The notes: a model not told the origin generated them from the sequence alone. Counted from the stretch's first letter, positions 1 through 8,639 are shown. The stretch is DNA of 64,000 nt from Ramlibacter humi (GCF_004681975.1 NZ_SMLK01000005.1:62001-126000); one strand, 5' to 3'. Made by a program: numbers and translations.

Positions 1-65
1 TCGGGTTCCGGCCTCAGGCCTATCGTCTGTTCCGCCTCTCCAACCTGCCTTCCCGAAGGATTCCC

Positions 66-566
66 ATGATCGCCGATCGTGAAGCCACCCTCTTCCGTCT
101 AGCCCATGAGCTGGGCCTGGACCCCGACGCCGAGCAGCGCATCGGCGGCATCTACACGCCGGTGGTGGTGCACAACGGCACGGCCTGGGTCAGCGGCCAG
201 GTGCCCCGCGTGGGCAACGAAGTGATCGCCGTCGGCCGCGTGCCCGACCAGGCCCCGCTGGAGCTGGCGAAGAAAGGCGCGCGCGTTTCGGCACTGCGCG
301 CGCTGATCCTGGTGCGGCAGGCCGCCGGCGGCCTGGACCGCATCGCGCAGGTGCTGCGCATGGGCGTGTACGTGCACAGCGCGCCGGACTTCGGTGGCCA
401 CAGCGAAGTGGGCGATGCCGCGTCCGAGGTGCTGTATTCGGTGCTGGGTCCGCAGGCGGGACGCCACTCGCGCACGTCGGTCGGCGTCGCGCAGTTGCCC
501 AAGAGCGCTTCGGTGGAGATCGAACTGGCGGTCGCGCTGCAAGCGGAGGCCGGCGATGGACGCTGA
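66..566 (+). CDS. RidA/YjgF family protein
   Basis: A 166-residue member of the RidA/YjgF superfamily, small trimeric proteins whose best-studied members hydrolyse reactive enamine/imine intermediates released by PLP enzymes. The family signature is near the C-terminus: SRTSVGVAQLPKSASVEIE (about residues 135-153), with R136 aligning to the carboxylate-binding arginine of RidA and the typical VEIE strand. It is longer than classical RidA (about 128 aa), with an N-terminal extension, which fits the less-studied Rid branches, so deaminase activity is not assured. GAAGGA sits 5 bases before the ATG. The stop codon overlaps the start of the next small gene, implying translational coupling. Confidence 0.88.
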   Translation: MIADREATLFRLAHELGLDPDAEQRIGGIYTPVVVHNGTAWVSGQVPRVGNEVIAVGRVPDQAPLELAKKGARVSALRALILVRQAAGGLDRIAQVLRMGVYVHSAPDFGGHSEVGDAASEVLYSVLGPQAGRHSRTSVGVAQLPKSASVEIELAVALQAEAGDGR

Positions 567-858
567 ATGGCGGCTCGCCCGGGGCCAACAACTGGTGCGG
601 CCGGCTTCAACCGGTGACGAGTTCTTTTGTGCGGCGGGGTCGGTGCGCGTGCAATTCACCGGCGGCGCCATCCCCATGCCGGCACGGGTGCTCCACGCGG
701 GCCAATCGCTGCGGGCGGCGGGAGCGGGCATCTTCACCGCGGAAGCCCTCGTGAAGGGCCACGGACGGTTCATGGCGGCACGCGAAGCCGGTGGCGAAAC
801 CGCGCCCCCCAAACGAAACAGCCTGCGGCTTTGGGGCCGCAGGCTGCTGTGGGGCTAG
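556..858 (+). CDS. small DUF2917-like hypothetical protein
   Basis: A 100-residue reading frame whose ATG lies 11 bases inside the end of the RidA-like gene. Residues about 5-70 have the feel of DUF2917-type small beta-rich proteins (a LARGQQLVRP-like opening, an 'AGSVRVQFTGG' strand and a 'LHAGQSLRAAGAG' strand), but the match is weak. The C-terminal 15 or so residues are encoded by the hairpin at 819-846 that appears to terminate the opposing desaturase gene. The frame is open and GC3-rich like its neighbours. It could be a real coupled gene or a chance frame; I cannot assign a function. Confidence 0.45.
   Translation: MDAEWRLARGQQLVRPASTGDEFFCAAGSVRVQFTGGAIPMPARVLHAGQSLRAAGAGIFTAEALVKGHGRFMAAREAGGETAPPKRNSLRLWGRRLLWG
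819..846 (-). terminator. hairpin terminator for the desaturase gene
   Basis: A perfect 11-bp inverted repeat (819-829 with 836-846, 6-base loop). Read on the minus strand the stem is followed by TTTCGTTT, giving a Rho-independent terminator just after the desaturase stop codon at 871. On the plus strand there is no good T-tract. Confidence 0.75.
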
Positions 859-870
859 GGAGGCGCCGCT

Positions 871-2085
871 TCAGGCGTGCGCGGAGCGCAGCTTGAGCGA
901 GAAGCGCTGAAGCGCCTCGATGCCGCTCTCTTCGGCGCGATGGCACCAGGCCTGCAGGTCGGCGGCCAGCTGTTCGCGCGAGTGCGAGGTGTTCAGCCAC
1001 ATCTGGCGCAGTTCCTCGCGCATGGTGACCATCTGGTCCAGCACCGGGTGCTCCGCACGCGCCTGCGCCAGCTTGGGGCGGGCCGACGCCGGCACACGGT
1101 CGTCGTCGCGGTGCAGCCAGCGCTTGGCGGACTTCAGCGGCGACAGGTCGGCGCCCTTTTCCTTCAGCACGGCGATCTCGTCCTTGCAGGCGCGGCGCAT
1201 CTCGCGCGCGTAGCCCGCCATCACCTCGTAGCGGTGGGCGATGAGCGCTTCCAGCGTCTTCTCGTCGGCCACCGGCTTGATCTCGCCCAGGCGCAGCTTC
1301 GGCGGCACCTTCTTGACCTTGGCCCAGCCGATGCGCTGCATCAGCGTGATGTAGACCCAGCCGATGTCGAACTCGTACTTCTTGACCGAGAACTTGGCCG
1401 ACGTGGGGTACGTGTGGTGGTTGTTGTGCAGTTCCTCACCACCGATGATCACGCCCCAGGGCGAGATGTTCGTGCTGGCGTCGGGCGCCTCGAAGTTGCG
1501 GTAGCCCCAGTAGTGGCCGATGCCGTTGATGATGCCGGCCGCGGTGATGGGGATCCACAGCATCTGCACCGCCCACACCGCCGCGCCGATGGCGCCGAAC
1601 AGGGCCAGGTCGATCAGCAGCGTCAGGCCCACGCCCTGCCAGCTGTAGCGGGTGTACAGGTTGCGCTCGATCCAGTCATTGGGCACGCCATGGCCGAACT
1701 TGGCCAGCGTCTCCTGGTTCTTGGCTTCGGCGCGATACAGCTCGGAGCCGCGCCACAGCACGGTGTCGATGCCGCGCGTCTGCGGGCTGTGAGGGTCGTC
1801 CTCGGTCTCGCACTTGGCGTGGTGCTTGCGGTGGATGGCGACCCATTCCTTGGTCACCATGCCGGTGCCCAGCCACAGCCAGAAGCGGAAGAAGTGCGAC
1901 GGGATGGGGCCCAGGTCCATCGCGCGGTGCGCCTGCGTGCGGTGCAGGAAGATGGTGACCGCGGCGATGGTGATGTGGGTGGTGAACAGCGTGTACAGGA
2001 CGATCTGCCACCAGTGCAGGTCCCACAGGCCGTGGGCCAGCCAGTCGATCGCCGCGTTCAGCACGGCCCAGTCGGGAAGCAACAT
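871..2085 (-). CDS. membrane fatty-acid (acyl-CoA type) desaturase
   Basis: A 404-residue di-iron desaturase of the delta-9/OLE1-like membrane family, which inserts a double bond into membrane acyl chains. The histidine boxes are present: HRTQAH (48-53), HRKHH (85-89), a lone H191 in the GHYWGYRNFE segment, and HNNHH (220-224). Hydrophobic segments at about 24-45 and 150-190 fit the usual membrane pairs. About 110 residues after the catalytic core are charged and cytosolic, with no cytochrome b5 domain visible, so an external electron donor is needed. It is a single gene with its own terminator (819-846). The 130 bases upstream, before the RsmB-like gene, should carry its promoter; I see no clear hexamers there. 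Confidence 0.9.
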   Translation of the reverse strand: MLLPDWAVLNAAIDWLAHGLWDLHWWQIVLYTLFTTHITIAAVTIFLHRTQAHRAMDLGPIPSHFFRFWLWLGTGMVTKEWVAIHRKHHAKCETEDDPHSPQTRGIDTVLWRGSELYRAEAKNQETLAKFGHGVPNDWIERNLYTRYSWQGVGLTLLIDLALFGAIGAAVWAVQMLWIPITAAGIINGIGHYWGYRNFEAPDASTNISPWGVIIGGEELHNNHHTYPTSAKFSVKKYEFDIGWVYITLMQRIGWAKVKKVPPKLRLGEIKPVADEKTLEALIAHRYEVMAGYAREMRRACKDEIAVLKEKGADLSPLKSAKRWLHRDDDRVPASARPKLAQARAEHPVLDQMVTMREELRQMWLNTSHSREQLAADLQAWCHRAEESGIEALQRFSLKLRSAHA

Positions 2086-2215
2086 AAAGCTCGGTTCTCT
2101 CTTTCAGCAGGCGCGGCGAAAGAAAGGGGTGCCGCAACCCATCCGAGCGATTCTAGGGCCGGGGGTTCCTGTCAAGCCAATGATTCGCCCTAAGGCGCCG
2201 ATAAGCTGATCCGCG

Positions 2216-3484
2216 TCAACTTTTCTGCCACGCCGCGGCGAAAAAGCCGTCCGTGCCGTGCCGGTGCGGCCAAAGTCGCAGGTACAGGCCGCCGTCGGGC
2301 CCGCCGCTCGTCAGTCGATCGTCAGCGACCTTGGCCGAACCCAGCAGTTCGGCCACCGCCAGCGGCCTGAACTGCTGAGCTTCGGCGGTGAAAGCCTCCG
2401 CGATGTCTTCGTTTTCCGCACGCAGCACGCTGCACGTGGCATAGATGAGCCGCCCGCCGGGCTTCAGCAATCGGGCCGCGCTGCGCAGGATGGCGGCCTG
2501 CTTCACGGTCATTTCCTGCACGGCCTGCGGGCTCTGCCGCCACTTCAGGTCGGGATTGCGGCGCAAGGTGCCCAGGCCCGAGCACGGCGCATCGACGATC
2601 ACCCGGTCGATCTTGCCGGCCAGCCGCTTGACGCGTTCATCGCGCTCATGCGCGATGGCGGCCGGGTGCACGTTGCTGAGCTTGCTGCGCGCCAGGCGGG
2701 GTTTGAGCGCATCCAGGCGATGCGCCGAGGTGTCGAACGCGTACAGCCGCCCCGTGTTGCGCATGGCCGCGCCGATGGCCAGCGTCTTGCCGCCGGCGCC
2801 GGCGCAGAAGTCCACGACCATCTCGCCGCGCTTGGCGTCCAGCAGCAGCGCCAGCAGCTGCGACCCTTCGTCCTGCACCTCCACCGCGCCGCGCGCGAAA
2901 GCGTCCAGCTTGTTGATGGCGGGCTTGCCGTCCAGCCGCAGGCCCCACGGCGAATACGGCGTTGGCCGGGCCTTCACGCCGGCCAGTTCCAGTTCGTGGC
3001 GCACGTCGTCGCGCTTGTCGGTGAACGCATTCACGCGCAGGTCCAGCGGCGCGGGTTCGTTCAGGCTTTCGGCCAGCGGCCAGAACGCCTCGCCCAGCTG
3101 CTCCTTCAGCGGCTGCGCCAGCCACTCGGGCAGGTTGTGGCGATGCCGCTCGAGCAGGCCGTTCGCGTCGATGGCGTCGCACTGGGCGAGCCAGTCTTTC
3201 TCCTGCGCGTTCAGCGCGGCGGCCAGGAAATCGCGCGGCCCCTGGAACCCCAGGATGGCCAGCCGCCGCGCCTTGGGCCCGCTGCCGGACGGCGCGAAGT
3301 GGTCGAACAGCAGCTTGCGCCGCAGCACGGCGTACGTGGTTTCGGCCAACGTCGCGCGCTCGCGCGGACCCAGCGAGCGGTGCTCGCGGAAGTAGCGCGA
3401 CACCACGGCGTCGGCGGGGTGGTCGAAGCGCAGCACCTGCTCCAGCAGGTCGGCGCAGGCGTCCAGCACGGCTTTCGGATGCAT
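2216..3484 (-). CDS. RsmB/NOP-family rRNA cytosine-C5 methyltransferase
   Basis: A 422-residue SAM-dependent RNA methyltransferase of the RsmB/NOP2/Sun family, which makes m5C in 16S rRNA. The SAM site (VVDFCAGAGGKT) and the two catalytic cysteines, in DAPCSGLGT and YATCSVLRAEN, are intact. The N-terminal 140 residues are helical and could stand in for the NusB-like domain of RsmB, but resemblance is low, so I do not call it RsmB itself. Burkholderiales often carry this paralog beside purN. It starts 3 bases after the end of purN and is evidently co-transcribed with it. Confidence 0.88.
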   Translation of the reverse strand: MHPKAVLDACADLLEQVLRFDHPADAVVSRYFREHRSLGPRERATLAETTYAVLRRKLLFDHFAPSGSGPKARRLAILGFQGPRDFLAAALNAQEKDWLAQCDAIDANGLLERHRHNLPEWLAQPLKEQLGEAFWPLAESLNEPAPLDLRVNAFTDKRDDVRHELELAGVKARPTPYSPWGLRLDGKPAINKLDAFARGAVEVQDEGSQLLALLLDAKRGEMVVDFCAGAGGKTLAIGAAMRNTGRLYAFDTSAHRLDALKPRLARSKLSNVHPAAIAHERDERVKRLAGKIDRVIVDAPCSGLGTLRRNPDLKWRQSPQAVQEMTVKQAAILRSAARLLKPGGRLIYATCSVLRAENEDIAEAFTAEAQQFRPLAVAELLGSAKVADDRLTSGGPDGGLYLRLWPHRHGTDGFFAAAWQKS

Positions 3485-3487
3485 CGC

Positions 3488-4072
3488 TCAGGCGCCCTGG
3501 TGGAAAAACGATTCGACGGCGCGCGGATACACCAGGTGCTCCTGCGTCAGCACGCGCGCGGCCAGCGACTCTTCCGTGTCGTCCGGCAGGATGGGAACCG
3601 CGATCTGGTCGAGGATGGGACCGTGGTCCAGCTCGGCCGTCACCTGGTGCACGGTGGCGCCCGCGACACGGCAGCCCGCTTCGATGGCGCGGCGGTGCGT
3701 GTGCAGGCCCGGGAAAGCCGGCAGCAGCGAGGGATGGATGTTGAGCAGCCGGCCCTCGTAGTGCGCCACGAACCCCGGCGTGAGGATGCGCATGAACCCG
3801 GCCAGCACCACCAGCGCGGGCTGGTGGGCGTCGATGGCCTTGACCAACTCCGCCTCGAACGCCTCGCGCGACGGGAACGGCTTGTGGTCCACCACCGCCG
3901 TGGCCAGGCCCTGCTCGCGCGCGAAAGAAAGGCCGCCGGCGTCCGCCCGGTTGCTGATGACCGCGGCCACCCGCGCACCCAGGCGCTCCGCCCAGCCGCG
4001 CTGACGCGAGGCCCGCACGATCGCGGCCATGTTCGAGCCGCCTCCGGAGATGAGGATCACGATGTTCTTCAT
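3488..4072 (-). CDS. purN: phosphoribosylglycinamide formyltransferase
   Basis: A 194-residue GAR transformylase, the third step of purine synthesis, using 10-formyl-THF. The N-terminal ISGGGSN loop binds the GAR phosphate. The catalytic triad of the family is N111, H113 (in LLNIHPSLLPAFPG) and D149 (in TAELDHGPIL). Length is normal. It is transcribed leftwards as the first gene of a two-gene unit with the rRNA methyltransferase and divergently from the acyl-CoA dehydrogenases. Confidence 0.96.
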   Translation of the reverse strand: MKNIVILISGGGSNMAAIVRASRQRGWAERLGARVAAVISNRADAGGLSFAREQGLATAVVDHKPFPSREAFEAELVKAIDAHQPALVVLAGFMRILTPGFVAHYEGRLLNIHPSLLPAFPGLHTHRRAIEAGCRVAGATVHQVTAELDHGPILDQIAVPILPDDTEESLAARVLTQEHLVYPRAVESFFHQGA

Positions 4073-4173
4073 GGGAAGCCCGGGATTATCCCGTTTGTCG
4101 CGACTCGGACAGAAAGAAAAGCACGGGCGTGCTAGAAACCCGGGTTGATCGCATCACGCGGAGAGCACCCACC

Positions 4174-5355
4174 ATGGATTTGGCCTTCACGCCCGAGGAA
4201 CAGAAGTTCCGGCAAGACATTCGCGCCTGGGTGCGCGAGAACCTGCCCAAGGAGATTTCGGACAAGGTGCACAACAGCCTGCACCTGACGCGCGAGGACA
4301 TGCAGCGCTGGGCCAAGATCCTGGGCAAGAAGGGCTGGCTGGGTTACGGCTGGCCCAAGGAATTCGGCGGCCCGGGCTGGAACGCGGTGCAGAAGCACCT
4401 GTTCGAGGAAGAACTCGCCCTGGCCGGCGCGCCGCGCATCGTGCCGTTCGGCCCGGTGATGGTGGCGCCGGTGATCATGGCTTTCGGCAACGCCGAACAG
4501 CAGAAGCGTTTCCTGCCCGGCATCGCCAGCGGCGAAGTCTGGTGGAGCCAGGGCTACAGCGAGCCCGGCTCGGGCTCGGACCTCGCCTCACTGAAGACGC
4601 GCGCCGAGCGCAAGGGCGACAAGTACATCGTCAACGGCCAGAAGACCTGGACCACGCTGGGCCAGTACGGCGACTGGATGTTCAACCTGGTGCGCACCAG
4701 CACCGAAGGCAAGCCGCAGACCGGCATCTCCTTCCTGCTGCTGGACATGAAGTCCAAGGGCGTCACCGTGCGCCCGATCATCATGCTGGACGGCGGCCAC
4801 GAGGTGAACGAAGTCTTCTTCGACAACGTGGAAGTGCCCGCCGAGAACCTGATCGGCGAGGAGAACAAGGGCTGGACCTACGCCAAGCACCTGCTGTCGC
4901 ACGAGCGCACCAACATCGCCGACGTCAACCGCGCCAAGCGCGAACTGGAACGCCTGAAGCGCATCGCCAAGGCCGAGAACGTCTATGACGACCAGCGCTT
5001 CCGCGACGAGATCGCCAAGCTGGAAGTGGACATCGTCGCGCTGGAGATGCTGGTGCTGCGCGTGCTGTCGGCCGAGAAGTCGGGCAAGAACGCGCTGGAC
5101 ATCGCGGGGCTCCTGAAGATCAAGGGCAGCGAGATCCAGCAGCGCTACACCGAACTCATGATGCTGGCGGGCGGCCCGTACAGCGTGCCCTTCATCAAGG
5201 AAGCGATGGCGGCGGGCTGGCAGGGCGACTTCCCCGGCGGCGCGCTGGGGCTGGCGCCGCTGGCGGCGACGTACTTCAACATGCGCAAGACCACCATCTA
5301 CGGCGGCTCGAACGAAGTTCAGCGCAACATCATCGCGCAGACCGTTCTCGGCTGA
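4174..5355 (+). CDS. acyl-CoA dehydrogenase, large subunit (PimC-like)
   Basis: A 393-residue FAD-dependent acyl-CoA dehydrogenase. I start at the ATG at 4174 (MDLAFTPEEQ), which has a GGAGAG motif upstream; a longer frame to 4129 adds residues foreign to the family. The FAD/substrate loop YSEPGSGSDLAS and the C-terminal YGGSNEVQRNI adenine-site motif are present. The RxxFG segment expected in the last third is replaced by a charged insert around HERTNIADVNRAKRE, and the position of the MCAD-type catalytic Glu is Gly (YGGS). It pairs with the next gene, 15 bases downstream, like the large and small subunits of pimeloyl-CoA dehydrogenase. The acyl substrate is unknown. Confidence 0.88.
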   Translation: MDLAFTPEEQKFRQDIRAWVRENLPKEISDKVHNSLHLTREDMQRWAKILGKKGWLGYGWPKEFGGPGWNAVQKHLFEEELALAGAPRIVPFGPVMVAPVIMAFGNAEQQKRFLPGIASGEVWWSQGYSEPGSGSDLASLKTRAERKGDKYIVNGQKTWTTLGQYGDWMFNLVRTSTEGKPQTGISFLLLDMKSKGVTVRPIIMLDGGHEVNEVFFDNVEVPAENLIGEENKGWTYAKHLLSHERTNIADVNRAKRELERLKRIAKAENVYDDQRFRDEIAKLEVDIVALEMLVLRVLSAEKSGKNALDIAGLLKIKGSEIQQRYTELMMLAGGPYSVPFIKEAMAAGWQGDFPGGALGLAPLAATYFNMRKTTIYGGSNEVQRNIIAQTVLG

Positions 5356-5370
5356 ACCTGGAGACAAGAC

Positions 5371-6483
5371 ATGGATTTCGATTTTTCCGACGACCAGGAA
5401 CAGCTGCGCGACGCGGTGCGCAAGTGGGTGGACCGCGGCTACGACTTCGAGCGCCGGCGTGCGGCCGTGAAGGCCGGCGGCTTCGACCGCAAGACCTACG
5501 GCGAACTCGCCGAGCTGGGCCTCACCGGCCTGTACGTGCCCGAGGACCATGGCGGCATGGGCATGGGCCCGGTCGAAGGCATGGTGGTGATGGAAGAACT
5601 GGGACGCGGCATCGTGCTGGAGCCGCTGGCGCAGGCGCTCATCGCCGGCGCGGTGATCAACGGCTACGCGCCCGACGCGGTGAAGTCCGAGTGGCTGCCG
5701 AAGATCGCTTCCGGTGAAGGGCTGGTCGTGCTGGCCTACCAGGAGCGCAAGGCGCGCTACCGGCTCGACGTGTGCGAAGCCACGGCCATGCAGGCCGGCG
5801 GCTCCTGGAAAGTCAGCGGCACCAAGAGCATCGTGGCCGCCGGTGACCAGGCCGACGCGTATCTCGTGCCCGCCAAGGCGAACGGCAAGCTCGCCCTGTT
5901 CCTGGTGGCCAAGGGCGCCGGCGTCAGCGCCAACGGCTACACCACCATGGACGGCGGCCGCGCGGCCGAAGTGAAATTCCAGGACGCGGCTGCCACGCTG
6001 GTGACGCAGGACGGCCTCGCGGCGCTGGAGCACGCGGTGGACGTCGGCATCGCCGCCACCTGCGCCGAAGGCGTGGGCGCCATCGACAAGACCATGCAGC
6101 TGACCGCCGAGTACATGAACACTCGCAAGCAGTTCGGCGTGACCATCGCCAGCTTCCAGGCGCTGCGCCACCGCATGGCCGACATGAAGATGCAGCAGGA
6201 GCTGGCGCGATCCATGAGCTACTACGCCAGCCTGAAACTCAACGCGCCCGCCGAAGAGCGCCGCCGCGCGCTGGCGCGCGCCAAGTACCAGCTGGGCGTG
6301 GCGATGCGCTTCATCGGCCAGGCCTCCGTGCAGTTGCACGGAGGCATCGGCGTGACCGACGAATACGTGGGCAGCCACTACTTCAAGAAACTCACCCAGC
6401 TGGAGCTGACCTTCGGGGACACGCTGCACCACCTGGGCGAGGTGTCCTCGCGCATGCAGGACACGGCCGGCGTCTTCGCGTGA
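5371..6483 (+). CDS. acyl-CoA dehydrogenase, small subunit (PimD-like)
   Basis: A 370-residue acyl-CoA dehydrogenase-fold protein, partner of the preceding gene. It carries the TRKQFGVTIASFQ segment that contacts FAD across the dimer, missing from the large subunit. It lacks a proper Y-x-G-x4-QRNI motif at the C-terminus, ending instead in LELTFGDTLHHLGE. The YSEPGSGSD loop is also degraded (around YQERKARYR). Such complementary losses are known for heteromeric acyl-CoA dehydrogenases in which one composite FAD site is built from two subunits. A strong terminator follows at 6506-6534, closing the two-gene operon. Confidence 0.87.
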   Translation: MDFDFSDDQEQLRDAVRKWVDRGYDFERRRAAVKAGGFDRKTYGELAELGLTGLYVPEDHGGMGMGPVEGMVVMEELGRGIVLEPLAQALIAGAVINGYAPDAVKSEWLPKIASGEGLVVLAYQERKARYRLDVCEATAMQAGGSWKVSGTKSIVAAGDQADAYLVPAKANGKLALFLVAKGAGVSANGYTTMDGGRAAEVKFQDAAATLVTQDGLAALEHAVDVGIAATCAEGVGAIDKTMQLTAEYMNTRKQFGVTIASFQALRHRMADMKMQQELARSMSYYASLKLNAPAEERRRALARAKYQLGVAMRFIGQASVQLHGGIGVTDEYVGSHYFKKLTQLELTFGDTLHHLGEVSSRMQDTAGVFA

Positions 6484-6505
6484 TGCGGCGGCGCTAGAAG
6501 TTGCG

Positions 6506-6534
6506 CGGCCCGAGGCGAAAGCCCGGGCCGTTTT
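6506..6534 (+). terminator. Rho-independent terminator after the acyl-CoA dehydrogenase pair
   Basis: CGGCCCG-A-GGC pairs with GCC-CGGGCCG around a GAAA tetraloop with one bulged A, followed directly by TTTTCATTT. It lies 23 bases after the stop codon of the small subunit. Confidence 0.88.
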
Positions 6535-6567
6535 CATTTCCGCAAGAACAATACCGAAGGAGACGCC

Positions 6568-7950
6568 ATGACCACCCGCCGACAACTTCTGGCCGCGCCC
6601 GCGGCCGCCCTGCTGCTGGCCGCCTGCGCCGGCGGCCCGACGGCGTCCAACCCGCCCGAGATGCCTCCCATCGTCTTCGTCCACGGCAATGGCGACAGCG
6701 CCTCGATCTGGCAATCCACGCTCTGGCGGTTCGAATCCAACGGCTGGCCGCGCGACCGTCTGCACGCCATCGACGTGCCCTACCCGCTGGCGCGCGACGA
6801 CGACACCAAGGCGCAGCCCGGCCGCACTTCGACGGCGGAACACATGGCCTATCTCAAGGCGGAAGTCGAGAAGGTGCTCAAGGCCACCGGCGCGAAACAG
6901 GTCGTGCTGATCGGCAACTCGCGCGGCGGCTATGCCATCCGCAACTACGTCGCCAACGGCGGTGGCGCCGCGGTGGTCAGCCACGCCATCCTGGGCGGCA
7001 CGCCCAACCACGGCGTGTGGTCGCTGCCGGACTTCTCGCTAAACAGCGAGTTCAACGGCGCAGGGCCTTTCCTGAAGGCGCTGAACACGCCGAAGGACGC
7101 CGCCGGCAACGAGGTCACCGGCCCGGTGAAGTGGATGACCATCCGCTCCGACAGCAACGACAAGTTCGCGCAGCCGGACGGCCTTTGGATCGGCCGCCGC
7201 GGCCAGCCCACCAACGTGACGTTCGCCGGACCCGAGCTCAAGGGCGCCACCAACGTGGTGATCCCGCGCGTCGACCACCGCGAGACTTCGTTCTCGCCGG
7301 CCGCGTTCGACGCGATGTACCGCTTCCTGACCGGCCGTGCACCGGCCTCGCCGGACGGCACGCCGGAAGCGCGCGTCGTGCTGTCAGGCAAGGTCACGGG
7401 CCTGGGCTTGTCGTCCACGGATCCCGCTTCCGGCAGCTTCTCCAACAACCTGCCGCTGCCTGGCGCGAAGCTGGACGTGTACGCCATCGACCCGATCACC
7501 GGCGAGCGGCGCGGCGCCGCGGCGCACAGCCAGACCGTCGGCGCCGACGGCCGCTGGGGCCCGTTCAACGCCGACGGTGACGCGCGCTACGAGTTCGTGA
7601 TCACGGCGCCCGGCTACGCCACCACGCACATCTACCGCAGCCCCTTCCCGCGCTCCAGCGCGCTGGTGAACATGCGTCCCGAGCGCGTGCCTGATGCGGA
7701 CAAGAACGCACCGTCGCTCGTCATCCTGAACCGCCCGCGCGGCTACCTGGACCCCGCCCGCGACAGGATGGCCTTCGACGGCCAGAGCCCGCCCCCCGGC
7801 GCGGTGCTCGGCGCGGGCGTCTCCTCCTCGCGCATCAAGCCCGCCGGCCTGCCCCGCCCGGTGATGGCGGAGTTCAACGGCGAAAAGCTGGTCGGCCGCA
7901 GTTGGCCCTTGCCCGAGAACCACGTCTCGGTGTTGGAACTGACCTACTGA
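6568..7950 (+). CDS. exported lipoprotein alpha/beta hydrolase (esterase/lipase-like)
   Basis: A 460-residue secreted hydrolase. The start has a twin-arginine stretch (TTRRQLL) and a lipobox ending LLAAC with lipidation Cys at 20, so it is probably a Tat-exported lipoprotein. The alpha/beta-hydrolase domain follows: IVFVHGNGDS (oxyanion HG), nucleophile elbow GNSRGGY (G-x-S-x-G) near residue 115, and a late Asp/His pair around PRVDHRETSF. From about residue 270 a carboxypeptidase-regulatory-like beta domain follows (VLSGKVTGLG... GAKLDVYAIDP), usually a binding or spacing module. The natural ester is unknown. GAAGGAG precedes the ATG, and an upstream terminator separates it from the dehydrogenases. 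Confidence 0.85.
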   Translation: MTTRRQLLAAPAAALLLAACAGGPTASNPPEMPPIVFVHGNGDSASIWQSTLWRFESNGWPRDRLHAIDVPYPLARDDDTKAQPGRTSTAEHMAYLKAEVEKVLKATGAKQVVLIGNSRGGYAIRNYVANGGGAAVVSHAILGGTPNHGVWSLPDFSLNSEFNGAGPFLKALNTPKDAAGNEVTGPVKWMTIRSDSNDKFAQPDGLWIGRRGQPTNVTFAGPELKGATNVVIPRVDHRETSFSPAAFDAMYRFLTGRAPASPDGTPEARVVLSGKVTGLGLSSTDPASGSFSNNLPLPGAKLDVYAIDPITGERRGAAAHSQTVGADGRWGPFNADGDARYEFVITAPGYATTHIYRSPFPRSSALVNMRPERVPDADKNAPSLVILNRPRGYLDPARDRMAFDGQSPPPGAVLGAGVSSSRIKPAGLPRPVMAEFNGEKLVGRSWPLPENHVSVLELTY

Positions 7951-7954
7951 CTGG

Positions 7955-8043
7955 ATCCCCGCCTGCGCGGGGATGACGGCGCCAGGATCACCAGCGGTTC
8001 GCTCCCTCTCCCCCTCGGGGGAGAGGGCTGGGGTGAGGGGGTT
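7955..8043. repeat. two extragenic palindromic repeats
   Basis: Two hairpins follow the hydrolase gene. The first is an 8-bp perfect stem (7955-7962 with 7967-7974) of the ATCCCCGC/GCGGGGAT type seen dispersed in many beta-proteobacteria. The second is a 10-bp stem (8004-8013 with 8018-8027) followed by GGGGTGAGGGGG. The second belongs to the same family as the palindrome at 29912-29946. They may also serve as transcript ends. Confidence 0.7.
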
Positions 8044-8063
8044 CGTGAAGCCGCAGCAAGCGC

Positions 8064-8109
8064 GCCCAAGAGTTCAAGACTTCAGGAATGAAGTCTTGAA
8101 CTCTTGGGC
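8064..8109. repeat. 21-bp perfect inverted repeat at the 3' end of the HNH gene
   Basis: Arms 8064-8084 and 8089-8109 are perfect reverse complements with a 4-base GGAA loop. The right arm encodes the last residues of the HNH protein (read leftwards) and the stop codon lies in the left arm. No T-tract follows on the minus strand, so it looks more like an mRNA-stabilising or processing hairpin than a classical terminator. Confidence 0.85.
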
Positions 8110-8639
8110 AGATGCGCCATCAAGAATTCCATCTGGTCCGCCAAGATCCGGCGGTTGCGCAGGATGAAGTCTTCCCACAGGCTGGGCACGTACGGCGCGT
8201 ACAGCAGCGGCATGTGCGCCTGTTCCGGCGTGCGGTTGCTCTTGCGGTGGTTGCAGGCGCGGCAGGCCGTCACCACGTTCATCCAGTGGTCCTTGCCGTT
8301 CTGGGCGAAGGGGATGATGTGCTCGCGGGTGAGCTCCGGCTCGTGGAAGTCGCCGCCGCAGTACGCGCAGACGTTGCGGTCGCGGGCGAAGAGCTTGCCG
8401 TTGGTGAGGCCCGGCTTGAGGTCGAAGGGGTTGATGTTCGGCACGCCCTTGGTGCCGATGATGCTGGCCACGGTGATGACCGACTGCTCGCCCGTCACCG
8501 CGTTGTGCCCGCCCCTGAACACGGCCACCTGCGCGCCCACTTCCCAGCGCACCTCATCGGCGGCGTAGTGCAGCACGGCCTGCTCCAGCGAGATCCAGGA
8601 CTGCGGCAGACCCTGGGCGGACAGCTTCAGAACCTTCAA
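8082..8639 (-). CDS. HNH endonuclease family protein
   Basis: A 185-residue protein. I use the TTG start at 8639 (reading MKVLKLSAQGLPQSW) because AAGGAG lies 8 bases upstream and homologs I know begin at this motif; the open frame to 9101 is antisense to ribF. The HNH core is complete: CAYCGG (first zinc knuckle), LTREHIIPFAQ (His of HNH), DHWMNVVTACRACNHRKSN (second knuckle CRAC, Asn and His). These proteins are widespread in Burkholderiales beside housekeeping genes, without a partner restriction methylase, so the role is unknown. The last codons form one arm of a large hairpin. It is divergent from ribF. Confidence 0.85.
   Translation of the reverse strand: MKVLKLSAQGLPQSWISLEQAVLHYAADEVRWEVGAQVAVFRGGHNAVTGEQSVITVASIIGTKGVPNINPFDLKPGLTNGKLFARDRNVCAYCGGDFHEPELTREHIIPFAQNGKDHWMNVVTACRACNHRKSNRTPEQAHMPLLYAPYVPSLWEDFILRNRRILADQMEFLMAHLPKSSRLHS

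Noticed and set aside
4588-7011. 807-residue minus-strand frame opposite the acyl-CoA dehydrogenases
   Set aside because: Composition of a GC-driven shadow frame and crosses a strong terminator and three real gene boundaries.
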